Origin: Funiculus sociatus GB2-C1
GTDB lineage: Bacteria > Cyanobacteriota > Cyanobacteriia > Cyanobacteriales > FACHB-T130
NCBI RefSeq assembly: GCF_039962115.1
Contig: NZ_JAMPKJ010000019.1
Location: 28,098 to 92,097 of the forward strand
Length of the DNA: 64,000 nt
Direction: 5' to 3'
In this document: positions 56,237 through 64,000 of the stretch, one piece after another
How positions within the stretch are numbered: the first letter of the stretch is position 1
Layout of the letters: each line of letters starts with the position of its first letter
Translations under genes and position numbers: made by a program
The notes under the pieces: model-generated
The model's input: the letters and a program-made list of their open reading frames with translations, nothing else
Database searches by the model: none
Told to the model about the DNA's origin: nothing

Positions 56237-57073
56237 ATGAGTATACAATTTAAACCGATTTCCTATAGTTGGGTTGCAGAAAATCCAAATCCAATTGGTG
56301 TTATTCAATTTATTGGCGGAGCTTTATACGGTACTCTACCAACTTTTTCTTATCGGTATTTCTTGCGAACTTTATTTGAGGCAGGTTATACCATCATTGC
56401 TGTACCTTTTCAGTTTGGTTTAAATCACGGAGAAATTGCTAAAGGATTGCTCGATGAAAGAGATAGAATTCGGCAGGCACTAGGCTATCCAGAAACATTA
56501 AAACATTTTTGGGTTGGTCATAGCTTGGGTTGCAAATATATCGCTTTGCTAGAAGCATATTCAGGACAAGCGATCGCGCAAGGTAAAAAAAGCATAATTG
56601 ATGAACCTTCTTTATTAATTGCACCCGATATTTCCGACACCAAAGATGCTGTGCCGATTCCAGGTTTAGCACCTTTATTAGACTCTTGGGGGATTGGTGT
56701 ACGCCCAACTAAAAAAGAAACTCAAGACTTGATCGGAAATAGTGGTTTATTTAATCTAACCGCACTAATTTCTTTTGATAAAGATACAATTGCTGGAACC
56801 AAAGACGAGCCAATTGATAAAAGTGACGTTGCCTGGTTTATTAATGAGTTGGAGTATAAAAGGAATAAGCCGCTGCTGCGAGGAGAGATACCAGGTGGGC
56901 ATAGAGAACCGATAGGCATTATGTTAGGCGATTCTCTGGTTGATACTAATCCTTTTGACGGCATTTTGGAATCAATTGAAAAAAGACAATTAGAACCTCT
57001 TGCCATCCAATTTTTAGCAGAATTAGCCCAACGGCTAACACCCGAACCAACTACATTGCTAGCTTTTGCTTAA
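56237..57073 (+). CDS. DUF1350 alpha/beta-hydrolase-like protein
   Basis: A 278-residue cyanobacterial/plastid-family protein (DUF1350). The alpha/beta-hydrolase fold is suggested by GVIQFIGGALYGTLPTFSYRYFLRTLFEAGYTIIAVPFQFGLNHGE and the nucleophile-elbow-like VGHSLGCKY (Ser). The segment EYKRNKPLLRGEIPGGHREPIG contains a possible catalytic His. Substrate unknown; some relatives are annotated as lipase-like. Convergent with the SbcD-like gene. Confidence 0.85.
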   Translation: MSIQFKPISYSWVAENPNPIGVIQFIGGALYGTLPTFSYRYFLRTLFEAGYTIIAVPFQFGLNHGEIAKGLLDERDRIRQALGYPETLKHFWVGHSLGCKYIALLEAYSGQAIAQGKKSIIDEPSLLIAPDISDTKDAVPIPGLAPLLDSWGIGVRPTKKETQDLIGNSGLFNLTALISFDKDTIAGTKDEPIDKSDVAWFINELEYKRNKPLLRGEIPGGHREPIGIMLGDSLVDTNPFDGILESIEKRQLEPLAIQFLAELAQRLTPEPTTLLAFA

Positions 57074-57199
57074 TCTAAAGTAGGAAATATAGAAACGGGT
57101 GCATCCAAGCTTTTGTAGCCTACACCCTCGCATAGCCGATGCACCACAAACAAAGTCCACCCCACCCCTGATTGATTTCGGTGCCTTTGCGCCTAACTT

Positions 57200-58519
57200 C
57201 TAGAGCAAATTCAGCTGATTATCTGCATTCCCCACCGCCATCGGACTTGGCTGATTATTATCTTCCTTTGATGATGCAACTGACTCCAACCAAACCTCTT
57301 CCTCAGCGGCGAGTAACTTTTCAGCTTCCTCCAGCATCTGCGCGGCGATGTCCTTGAGGTCTTCTCGATTAGCTAAATAAGTCCTCAGTGCTTCCATTGG
57401 GTCGATGCTGGCACTTGAACCAAGTTCCGGTAAGCGAGGACGCGCCAGCTGACTTACCAATTCAGCTTGAATTGTGTAGCTGTGAGCTTCACTTAAGGAG
57501 CTGTGTAGCGTAGCATTATCAATCAAATCCAGCTGTTCGGAACGCAGTTTATAAATTAGCCGCACTACGGCTTCGTGGATATTTTTCTTTGCGATCGCTT
57601 TTAATATAGCTGCTTGCGGTTCAGTTGCATCAGACACATCTACTTCAATGGTGATAAAACTACGCACACTCAGAGGGCAAAATTCCCACTGCGCCTTACC
57701 TCGTTCTAGCTGAAGCATCACGTAGCCTTTGTCTTCTTTTTCTTCGCTGAAATCTACCCGCTCAATGCTACCTGGGTAAACGACTGGCGGATCGTTAGAT
57801 TTATTAAGATTTTGGTGTTTGTGGACGTGTCCCAAGGCAACGTAGTCAAAGCAGGGACGAGTTAGCAACGACAAGGGGAGAGTGAAACCTTTGCCGACAG
57901 CTAAGAAGCGCTCCGCGCCTAAATTAGCGCGGTCTGCCATCAGGTGCGCCAAGAGAACCGTTGGCACTTCTGGGTCTAGCCGTCGGATTTCTCCTTCCAG
58001 ACGAGGTTCTAGACGCTTAATTAATAATTCGTTGACTTCGGAGAGGGAAAGGTCTTCCGTTTCTGGGCGTGTCAGCAGGGTGGAACGGGTCAGCCAAGGA
58101 AGGGTCATAACTTGGACTGGGCCGCTTTTAGTTTCAATACGGTGGGTTTTAATTGTGTCGCCAACTATAAAACCTGGAACTCCCAGTGTCCGATAAATGC
58201 ACAGACTCGCGCCTCCCTGACCTTGGGAATGCTGGTCATGATTCCCTACTAACAAAACTGTGGGAATCTGGGCATCAACTAAGCGGCGAAACTGAGTGGC
58301 AAAAGCTTCCTGCACGTAGGGCGGCGGTGTGGCATCGGGAAAGGCATCGCCACCGAACAGAACTAAATCGACGGGGAGAGCGATCGCGCTGTCAATACAT
58401 CTAGATAAAGTATTGACAAAATCCTCCAACCGTGTATTTAACCCTGTTTCTGGATTAGTCCGCCCGTGGGTAAAGCCACTCCCCATATGGATATCGGATA
58501 GGTGGAGGATTTTAATCAT
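57200..58519 (-). CDS. Metallophosphoesterase, SbcD/Mre11-like DNA repair nuclease
   Basis: The 439 residues start with LHLSDIHMGSGF, then LFGGDAFPDATPP, LLVGNHDQHSQGQ, LLAHLMADR and LGHVHKHQN: the calcineurin-type metal motifs in the order of SbcD/Mre11 nucleases, which with an SbcC/Rad50 ATPase cut hairpins and double-strand ends. No sbcC lies beside it. The C-terminal ~130 residues are helical with a capping-domain character. It is downstream of cysH on the same strand. Confidence 0.86.
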   Translation of the reverse strand: MIKILHLSDIHMGSGFTHGRTNPETGLNTRLEDFVNTLSRCIDSAIALPVDLVLFGGDAFPDATPPPYVQEAFATQFRRLVDAQIPTVLLVGNHDQHSQGQGGASLCIYRTLGVPGFIVGDTIKTHRIETKSGPVQVMTLPWLTRSTLLTRPETEDLSLSEVNELLIKRLEPRLEGEIRRLDPEVPTVLLAHLMADRANLGAERFLAVGKGFTLPLSLLTRPCFDYVALGHVHKHQNLNKSNDPPVVYPGSIERVDFSEEKEDKGYVMLQLERGKAQWEFCPLSVRSFITIEVDVSDATEPQAAILKAIAKKNIHEAVVRLIYKLRSEQLDLIDNATLHSSLSEAHSYTIQAELVSQLARPRLPELGSSASIDPMEALRTYLANREDLKDIAAQMLEEAEKLLAAEEEVWLESVASSKEDNNQPSPMAVGNADNQLNLL

Positions 58520-58615
58520 TTGGGGATTGGGAATTGGTAATTGGGAATTGGGGATTGGGAATTGGGGAAAACTCTTTCTTACCTAGTCCCCAGTCCCCAG
58601 CCCCCAGTCCTTATT
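58520..58615. repeat. Heptad-like spacer repeat between cysH and the sbcD-like gene
   Basis: GGGGATTGGGAATTGG units followed by TTACCTAGTCCCCAGTCCCC and CAGCCCCCAGTCC. The architecture and ~20 bp of identical core are shared with the zwf-opcA spacer at 6563-6645. Confidence 0.8.
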
Positions 58616-59347
58616 TTAAATGTGAATCCCGCACTCGGTTTTACCCATACCGCGCCAGCGACCAGCACGTTCGTCTTCACCTTCGGCTACTTGGGTGGTA
58701 ATCGGTTCGTCGCCGATGCTGGGATATCCTTGGTCATGCAAGGGATTGTAAATCATTTTATACTCAGCCGCATAAGCCCAGCTTTGCTTCCGCGTCCAGC
58801 TGGCTAGAGGATTTACTTTCAGGCGTTGCTGAGAATCCAGTTCCAACACAGGCATATCAGCGCGAGTTGCAGCTTGGTCGCGGCGACGGCCGGTAATCCA
58901 AGCGACGGTGTTTAATTCCGATAGACCGCGTTGTAAAGGTTCGATTTTGGTGAGGTGGTGGAATTGGGTAATATCTTTATCCCACAGTGCTTCACCATAA
59001 CGTTCTGCAAAAGCTTCGCGGGAATCTACCTCTAGAATCTTGTAAGTTTTCAGGTTTAAATTGTAAAGTTCTTTTGCTCGTGCCACGAGTTCCAAGGTTT
59101 GGGGGAAGTGGTACAGCGTGTCTAAAAACAAGACCGGAACTGGGTTTGCTGGTTTCAGGTCACGGTAGAGAATATCTGTCATTACCAAGTCATCAATATT
59201 AAAGGCGCTGGTTTGTACCAGTCCAGTGGAGATATTGTTGACGCACCATGCCAGGATCTCTCTGGGATGAGCTTTATCAAACCTTTGGTTCAGTTCGTCT
59301 AGGTCAAAAGAAGAGATGCTGACATTAGCTTTGGTGCTATAGGTCAT
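58616..59347 (-). CDS. cysH: Phosphoadenylyl-sulfate reductase
   Basis: Reduces PAPS to sulfite with thioredoxin in assimilatory sulfate reduction. The 243 residues include TALDLN-like start, LFLDTLYHFPQTLELVARAKE (PP-loop-type site), WITGRRRDQAATRADMPVLELD, and the C-terminal ECGIHI with catalytic Cys. The Cys-Cys pairs of iron-sulfur APS reductases are absent, so PAPS is the expected substrate. Same pathway as cysE at 18.5 kb. Confidence 0.94.
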   Translation of the reverse strand: MTYSTKANVSISSFDLDELNQRFDKAHPREILAWCVNNISTGLVQTSAFNIDDLVMTDILYRDLKPANPVPVLFLDTLYHFPQTLELVARAKELYNLNLKTYKILEVDSREAFAERYGEALWDKDITQFHHLTKIEPLQRGLSELNTVAWITGRRRDQAATRADMPVLELDSQQRLKVNPLASWTRKQSWAYAAEYKMIYNPLHDQGYPSIGDEPITTQVAEGEDERAGRWRGMGKTECGIHI

Positions 59348-59491
59348 GGTAAGTTTCTACTTGTTTCTTGATAATTTTTAACTAATGATGATTTTAACCT
59401 ATAAATACACATATCCCTAGCGGGAAATGGGAATATCAATGTCAAATTTGCATAACTTCCAGTGGTTGATCGAATTTGAGAGAGAACCAGA

Positions 59492-59776
59492 ATGCGGTTA
59501 ATACTATACAGCAAGCCGGGTTGCCACTTGTGCGAGGGTTTGCAAGAAAAGCTCTTAAAAATTTCAAACCCCAGTTTAGAACTGGAGATTAGAGATATTA
59601 CTACCCGCGAGGACTGGTTCCAAACGTTCCAATATGAAATTCCAGTCCTGTTTAGGGTGCGCCAAGAGCGTACAGAACAAGTAGAAGAACAGTTACCCCG
59701 TCCTTCTCCCCGCGCTACAGTGCGCCAGTTGGAACAAATGTTACAGAAATATTTACCAGAAGAAGATAAATGCTAA
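59492..59776 (+). CDS. Glutaredoxin-like thiol protein
   Basis: A 94-residue DUF836-type glutaredoxin family protein with the N-terminal redox motif LYSKPGCHLCEGLQ and cis-Pro region YEIPVLFRV. The C-terminal Arg/Glu-rich helix (ATVRQLEQMLQKYL) is usual for the family. It diverges from cysH and precedes murE by 78 bp. Confidence 0.85.
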   Translation: MRLILYSKPGCHLCEGLQEKLLKISNPSLELEIRDITTREDWFQTFQYEIPVLFRVRQERTEQVEEQLPRPSPRATVRQLEQMLQKYLPEEDKC

Positions 59777-59854
59777 TGGCTAATGGCTAATTGCCATAGT
59801 GTTGAAAAGCTATTAGCCAACGACCACAGACCAATGTGTGAGGAGCTACAAAAG

Positions 59855-61357
59855 ATGAAATTGCGAGAGTTATTGGCAGCGGTTCCCGGCATACCAACAT
59901 CCAGCCATGCAGCTTTAGAATCAGAAGTCAAGCGGTTAACGACAAATTCTCATGCTTGCCAGCCGGGAGATTTGTTTATTGGGATGCCGGGAACGCGAGT
60001 GGATGGGGGAGAATTTTGGTCTAGCGCGATCGCATCCGGTGCTGTCGCTGCCCTGATCTCTCCCCAAGCTGCCGAAAAACAACCGCCAACAGAGGATGTC
60101 TGCATTATCCCAGTCGCAGACATGACACAAGCCTGCGCCCAAGTAGCAGCTGCCTTCTACGGCTACCCAGCCCAACAGATGAAACTGATTGGCGTTACTG
60201 GCACGAATGGCAAAACCACTACTACTCATTTAATAGAATTTTTCCTAACTCAAAGTCAGTTACCCGCAGCGCTTTTTGGTACACTGTACGCTCGCTGGAA
60301 TGGCTTTAAACAAACCGCTGCCCACACAACCCCTTTCGCCCTCGAATTGCAAGAACAACTGGCGGCGGCAGTAGCAGCAGGGTCTCAGATGGGGGTGATG
60401 GAAGTCAGTTCTCACGCTTTGGCGCAAGGGCGAGTTTATGGTTGTCCGTTTGAGGTGGCGGTGTTTACCAACCTCACTCAGGATCATTTAGATTATCACC
60501 GCGATATGGAAGATTACTTTGCGGCAAAAGCTCTGCTGTTTAGCCGAGAATATCTCAAAGGTCGGGCGGTGATAAATTCTGACGATACCTATGGGAAACG
60601 GTTGATTGAAGGGTTAAACTCTGAGCAAGTGTGGCGCTATAGCGTCCACGATACAACAGCCGATCTGTGGATGTCAGATTTAGATTACAGTCCAACTGGT
60701 ATCAGCGGAATGTTGCATACGCCAAAAGGTGATATTTCCTTCCATTCGCCGTTGGTGGGTCAGTACAATTTAGAAAATTTACTCGCCGCCGTGGGAGCAG
60801 TTTTGCATTTGGGCATAGATTTGCAGGTTATCGCTGACTCGCTACCTTTATTTTCAGGGGTGCCAGGACGGATGGAGCGAGTGCAAATTAGTCCTCTTCA
60901 GGATATTAGTGTAATTGTCGATTATGCTCACACGCCGGATAGTTTGGAGAATTTGCTGAAAGCCTCCCGTCCGTTTATTCCCGGAAAGATGATTTGCGTG
61001 TTTGGTTGTGGGGGCGATCGCGATCGCACGAAGCGCCCGAAAATGGGTAAAATTGGGGCGCAACTAGCAGAATTAGCGGTAGTTACATCAGATAATCCGC
61101 GCACGGAAGATCCAGAACGGATTTTGCAAGATATTTTAGAAGGGATACCGTCAACAGTTCAACCTCTGGTAATTAGCGATCGCGCTGTTGCTATTCGCAC
61201 CGCTATTTTAAATGCCGAGTCTGGCGATGGTATCCTCATCGCTGGTAAAGGTCACGAAGATTACCAAATTTTAGGAACAGAAAAAATCCACTTTGACGAT
61301 CGGGAACAAGCACGAGATGCCTTAGAAGCAAGGATGAAATTAAAGGATAAAGGATGA
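59855..61357 (+). CDS. murE: UDP-MurNAc-L-alanyl-D-glutamate--2,6-diaminopimelate ligase
   Basis: Adds meso-diaminopimelate to the peptidoglycan precursor, in the cytoplasm. Visible: GVTGTNGKTTTTHLIE (ATP P-loop), MEVSSHALAQGRV, NLTQDHLDYH, YAHTPDSLENLL and the DAP-selecting SDNPRTEDPE. The frame is open from an ATG at 59783, but those 24 codons are spacer repeat (GCTAATGGCTAATTGCC). ATG at 59855 (MKLRELLAAVPG) with AGGAG nine bases upstream gives 500 residues, normal for MurE. The next gene overlaps its stop by 4 bp (ATGA). Confidence 0.95.
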   Translation: MKLRELLAAVPGIPTSSHAALESEVKRLTTNSHACQPGDLFIGMPGTRVDGGEFWSSAIASGAVAALISPQAAEKQPPTEDVCIIPVADMTQACAQVAAAFYGYPAQQMKLIGVTGTNGKTTTTHLIEFFLTQSQLPAALFGTLYARWNGFKQTAAHTTPFALELQEQLAAAVAAGSQMGVMEVSSHALAQGRVYGCPFEVAVFTNLTQDHLDYHRDMEDYFAAKALLFSREYLKGRAVINSDDTYGKRLIEGLNSEQVWRYSVHDTTADLWMSDLDYSPTGISGMLHTPKGDISFHSPLVGQYNLENLLAAVGAVLHLGIDLQVIADSLPLFSGVPGRMERVQISPLQDISVIVDYAHTPDSLENLLKASRPFIPGKMICVFGCGGDRDRTKRPKMGKIGAQLAELAVVTSDNPRTEDPERILQDILEGIPSTVQPLVISDRAVAIRTAILNAESGDGILIAGKGHEDYQILGTEKIHFDDREQARDALEARMKLKDKG

Positions 61358-62898
61358 ATCTGCAACCCGCTCCAGATGGATCTCTCTACCAGCTAGCTTT
61401 AAAGCTAGCTGTTCAGCCTCTTTCCGTCACTGCTGCTACTCTCACGTCTTTCTCACGGGCGCTCTTGGATACACTGATTGAGCAACAGCTACCAGCTACT
61501 ATCTGGGTGAAGCTGCCGCCTGGTCAAGTGTGGCAGCAGGAGATAGATTCATATCATCAATGGATGAGTGTCCCGCACACGATTTATCTATGCAAGCAGT
61601 TGGGGACTGGGGACAAGCCACTTCCCAGTCCTCAATCAAATCCCAAAAATCCGGCCGAATCACGGATTATTCCAATTTATCTGGCACCGGATAGCCCGAT
61701 TTTAAGGGAGTATTTTGTCTTAGTCTTATCTGAGAAGTTTGTTGGCTTGATTTTGGCTCATCGTCCCCACCGAACCAAGCAGGAAATCCAGACAATCCCT
61801 ACAGACAAAGATTTAGCGCCTGGAAAATCGATGGAGCTTATCGATATTCAGCAAGGGTTATCCTTTGAGGAGTCCGACGAGCTGCTGGCATTTAATATTA
61901 ATCAAATCGCTACAGAAAAAAAGCGACTGCAAGCTATTTGCAGTTTCGACTTTCCTGTGATTCAGCAGCTTTTGCAGGGGATAGGAAACGCGATCGCTCC
62001 CAACCAAGAAGATTTATCTTCTTTAGACAAAAAGCTAGGGATTTTACCACAAGATAATGATTTTGTCCAGACCAAAGCGATCGCGTCTATACTCATCCAC
62101 CTGTTAGAAACCCAAGGAAAGCAAGAGCAGAGCCGTCGCTTGAATAGCACCAGTGAGGGAACAACAGCACAAACAGCAGCCCTACAGCGGCAAAATGAAT
62201 CGTTGCTTGACGACTTGCTGTTTAAAAACGAGTTGCTGAGTAATTCGCTGCTGGAACTGCGGACACCGCTAACGAACATGAAAACCGCCCTGAAGCTGCT
62301 AGAATCGCCGAATCTCAAACCAGCGCAACGCCAACGCTATATGCGGCTGTTGCATACAGAATGCGATCGCCAGACTTCGCTAATGAGCGGTTTAATGGAA
62401 CTGGTACAGCTAGACAGCACCACCATACCAATCAATCCGCCACCTGTGCATCTAGCAGAAATTGTCCCAGGCGTTGTCAGCACCTATCAGCCTCTGGCCC
62501 AAGAAAAAGGCGTCCAGTTAGGTTATACCATCAGCACTAACCTTCCAATTGTCTCTTGTTTAGAGTCATGGTTACGGCAGATAGTAATTAATCTCCTACA
62601 CAACAGCATCAAATTTACTCCCACTGGCGGTCAGGTTTGGGTACGATCCAAACAACAAGGGGAATACGTGCAGCTAGAATTTCGAGACACCGGAATTGGC
62701 ATTGCTCCCAATGAATTACCTAAAATTTTTGACCGTTTTTATCGCGGTCGCCCAGCTGGGGGTGAAGAAGTTGTCGGTGCTGGATTAGGTTTAACAATTG
62801 TGCAGCAATTACTTTTGCGTTGCGGCGGTTCTATTTCAGTAACTAGCAGATTAGGTCAAGGTTCCACTTTCAAAGTGCTGTTACCTATAGCAAATTAA
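61354..62898 (+). CDS. Histidine-kinase-like protein lacking the phospho-acceptor His
   Basis: The 514 residues have an N-terminal ~250-residue region resembling the DICT light/redox sensory module (LPPGQVWQQEIDSYHQW, LREYFVLVLSEKFVGLILAHRP), a coiled coil, an H-box region SNSLLELRTPLTNMKTALKLL and an intact HATPase (NLLHNSIKFTPTGGQV, DTGIGIAPNE, FDRFYRG, GAGLGLTIV). In the H-box, Leu300 sits where the phospho-acceptor His should be (normally SHELRTP). ATP binding looks possible but His autophosphorylation is not. Translationally coupled to murE: its ATG overlaps the murE TGA. It may be a regulatory, catalytically altered kinase. Confidence 0.88.
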   Translation: MNLQPAPDGSLYQLALKLAVQPLSVTAATLTSFSRALLDTLIEQQLPATIWVKLPPGQVWQQEIDSYHQWMSVPHTIYLCKQLGTGDKPLPSPQSNPKNPAESRIIPIYLAPDSPILREYFVLVLSEKFVGLILAHRPHRTKQEIQTIPTDKDLAPGKSMELIDIQQGLSFEESDELLAFNINQIATEKKRLQAICSFDFPVIQQLLQGIGNAIAPNQEDLSSLDKKLGILPQDNDFVQTKAIASILIHLLETQGKQEQSRRLNSTSEGTTAQTAALQRQNESLLDDLLFKNELLSNSLLELRTPLTNMKTALKLLESPNLKPAQRQRYMRLLHTECDRQTSLMSGLMELVQLDSTTIPINPPPVHLAEIVPGVVSTYQPLAQEKGVQLGYTISTNLPIVSCLESWLRQIVINLLHNSIKFTPTGGQVWVRSKQQGEYVQLEFRDTGIGIAPNELPKIFDRFYRGRPAGGEEVVGAGLGLTIVQQLLLRCGGSISVTSRLGQGSTFKVLLPIAN

Positions 62899-62973
62899 AA
62901 AGGGGTTGCACTCTTAATTGCCCCTGTCCACTTGACTCCCAGCAACTCCGATTTGTCTTGCCCAATCTATCGC

Positions 62974-63738
62974 CTACTGTTCCTGCTGTGCCAACCATCC
63001 TTCCAAATCAGATAGGCTGGAGAAATCCAGCAGAGCTTCTCCCAGCATCTCCAGTTGTGTAATCGACAACTCATCGATCTGCGATCGCACTCCTTGAGGT
63101 AATTCTCCCACTTTGCGGGTGAGTTGGCGCAGGATGAGCGAACGGGCTTCCCGTTGAGCGCCCTGTTCAATCCCCCGTTCAAACCCAATTCGCTCAACAC
63201 TGGTAATGTAGGGCATCCGTCTTTCCTCCTCGTAAACCTTCAATTCTTGCCAAAATTCGCTTTCTAACCCCTTGGGCAAAATCATAACCCAATCAACAAA
63301 GCGAAACAGGTTGACAATCTCCCGCCGCTCGTAGCCTTCCTCATACAGCCGCCGAATCAGGCTTAATTTCCTATCCTTACGGCCTTGCGAGTCGCGTTGT
63401 GTTTCCTGGGCTTGAATGTGCGCCATCACGACGATAGCAAAGGGATTGCGGCTTTGTTCTAGTTCGGCATTGCGCGAGCCATAATCTAGCAACTTTACCA
63501 TCCCAAACCGAAATGTCAGTTCTGTATCGGGGCTGCTGAAACAATACTGATTCGGTCGCCAGTTGGCATTGCGATCGCACAAAATCGCTAAACTCGTAGC
63601 ATGGCTGTGAAACCTATCGAAAATCCGCAGGTGATAAACCAGCATTCGTTCGGCAAAATTAGTTTCTGGTTTTGCTTGGATCTCGATATGTACAAGTAGC
63701 CACAATTGTTGACCCTGTTTGAGCCAAACTTTCACCAA
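62974..63738 (-). CDS. Rpn-family/DUF4351-type protein, apparently missing its N terminus
   Basis: The frame from GTG 63738 encodes 254 residues of the recombination-promoting nuclease/PD-(D/E)XK-like family: VHIEIQAKPETNFAERMLVYHLRIFDRF, then FGMVKLLDYG and the C-terminal DUF4351-like region (QLTRKVGELPQGVRSQIDELSITQLEMLGEALLDFSSLSDLEGWL). The catalytic-type core EIQAKPE is present. Upstream of 63738 the frame stays open for ~50 more codons that still read like family sequence (RQYFPEAIAFFFPETSAQIDWSQPHEFLD) but contain no usable start, and it stops at a TAG near 63930. A transposon-like end (63888) may have cut off the true 5' end. Probably a pseudogene or partial gene. Confidence 0.7.
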   Translation of the reverse strand: MVKVWLKQGQQLWLLVHIEIQAKPETNFAERMLVYHLRIFDRFHSHATSLAILCDRNANWRPNQYCFSSPDTELTFRFGMVKLLDYGSRNAELEQSRNPFAIVVMAHIQAQETQRDSQGRKDRKLSLIRRLYEEGYERREIVNLFRFVDWVMILPKGLESEFWQELKVYEEERRMPYITSVERIGFERGIEQGAQREARSLILRQLTRKVGELPQGVRSQIDELSITQLEMLGEALLDFSSLSDLEGWLAQQEQ

Positions 63739-63887
63739 TTGGTCGGCATAACGTTTCCCAATTTCTGCATTCGGTGCAATTTGCTGGAATTCTTTATCTA
63801 GAAACTCGTGTGGTTGGCTCCAATCAATCTGCGCGGATGTTTCTGGAAAGAAAAACGCGATCGCTTCTGGGAAATACTGGCGTAAAA

Positions 63888-64000
63888 TAGACCTCTTGCA
63901 AAAGTCGATGCTGAGGTAATATGGGGTCTAAACAAAGGCGCTCGCAAAAAACGGGTGAGCGATCACGCAGTCTGATTCATAAGAATATCTGATGAAATAC
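63888..64000. other. Possible mobile-element end at the right edge
   Basis: TAGACCTCTTGCAAAAGTC at 63888-63906 resembles terminal sequences of cyanobacterial insertion elements and lies exactly where the Rpn-like gene loses its N-terminal coding. The remaining ~90 bp to the window edge has an ATG at 63992 but too little sequence to judge. No partner end is within the window. Confidence 0.35.

Noticed and set aside
59783..59854. ATG at 59783 as the start of murE
   Set aside because: The first 24 codons are made of a GCTAATGGCTAA spacer repeat; the downstream ATG has a good AGGAG and gives normal MurE length.
1..64000. CRISPR array, tRNA or rRNA gene
   Set aside because: No regularly spaced direct repeats with unique spacers and no cloverleaf or rRNA-like sequence was found by reading both strands; a covariance-model scan would be decisive.

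Overview
The window is chromosomal DNA of a cyanobacterium, most likely a filamentous (Oscillatoriales-type) one. The evidence is direct: psb30/Ycf12 of photosystem II; a cyanobacterial fbp-tal-zwf-opcA cluster; a DUF1816 protein; a 4-Cys-prefix Ser/Thr kinase; PhoX with Pho boxes; class II (B12-dependent) ribonucleotide reductase; and the octamer GCGATCGC (HIP1) scattered through genes and spacers alike. The genus cannot be fixed from the sequence alone. No rRNA, tRNA, CRISPR array or prophage was seen.

Layout. 1-5.1 kb: tail of a HEAT-like protein, a stand-alone cyclic-nucleotide-binding protein, a dynamin-like GTPase and cobyrinate a,c-diamide synthase. 5.2-12 kb: opcA, zwf, tal and fbp on the minus strand (oxidative pentose phosphate and Calvin cycle enzymes), divergent from pfkA, so the opposing sugar-phosphate fluxes are encoded side by side. 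12-14.5 kb: an intact IS5-family element, an RRM RNA-binding protein and a repeat-rich spacer. 14.5-19.3 kb: nrdJ carrying an in-frame intein, a flavoprotein and cysE. 19.4-24.8 kb: phoX and a PEP-CTERM surface protein that diverge from a spacer with one Pho box facing each gene, then a recent IS1-family insertion. 24.9-35.9 kb: three large sensor histidine kinases without adjacent response regulators, with trpD and an aspartic-protease-like lipoprotein between them. 36-43 kb: carA, a STAS protein that appears to start with ATT, mini-RNase III with rlmB, and small or secreted proteins. 43-49 kb: gatA and an uninterrupted dnaE. 49-54.8 kb: Ser/Thr kinase, a two-gene GDT1/TMEM165-type transporter, a YkgJ-type protein, psb30 and recJ. 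55-64 kb: hypothetical and DUF1350 proteins, an SbcD-like nuclease, cysH, glutaredoxin-like protein, murE overlapping a kinase-like protein without its phospho-acceptor histidine, and a decapitated Rpn-type gene at the right edge.

The gene set is mostly core metabolism and information processing. The accessory signal lies in two freshly bounded IS elements, several families of dispersed palindromes, and G/C-rich spacer-type repeats (GGGGATTGGGAATT / CCCCAGTCCCCAGTCC) that occur both between genes and, in frame, inside genes (cobyrinate synthase, recJ, two kinases). No self-evidently new multi-gene system was recognised. The best leads are the double Pho-box spacer, the intein-free dnaE beside an intein-bearing nrdJ, the His-less kinase coupled to murE, and the ATT-start STAS gene.
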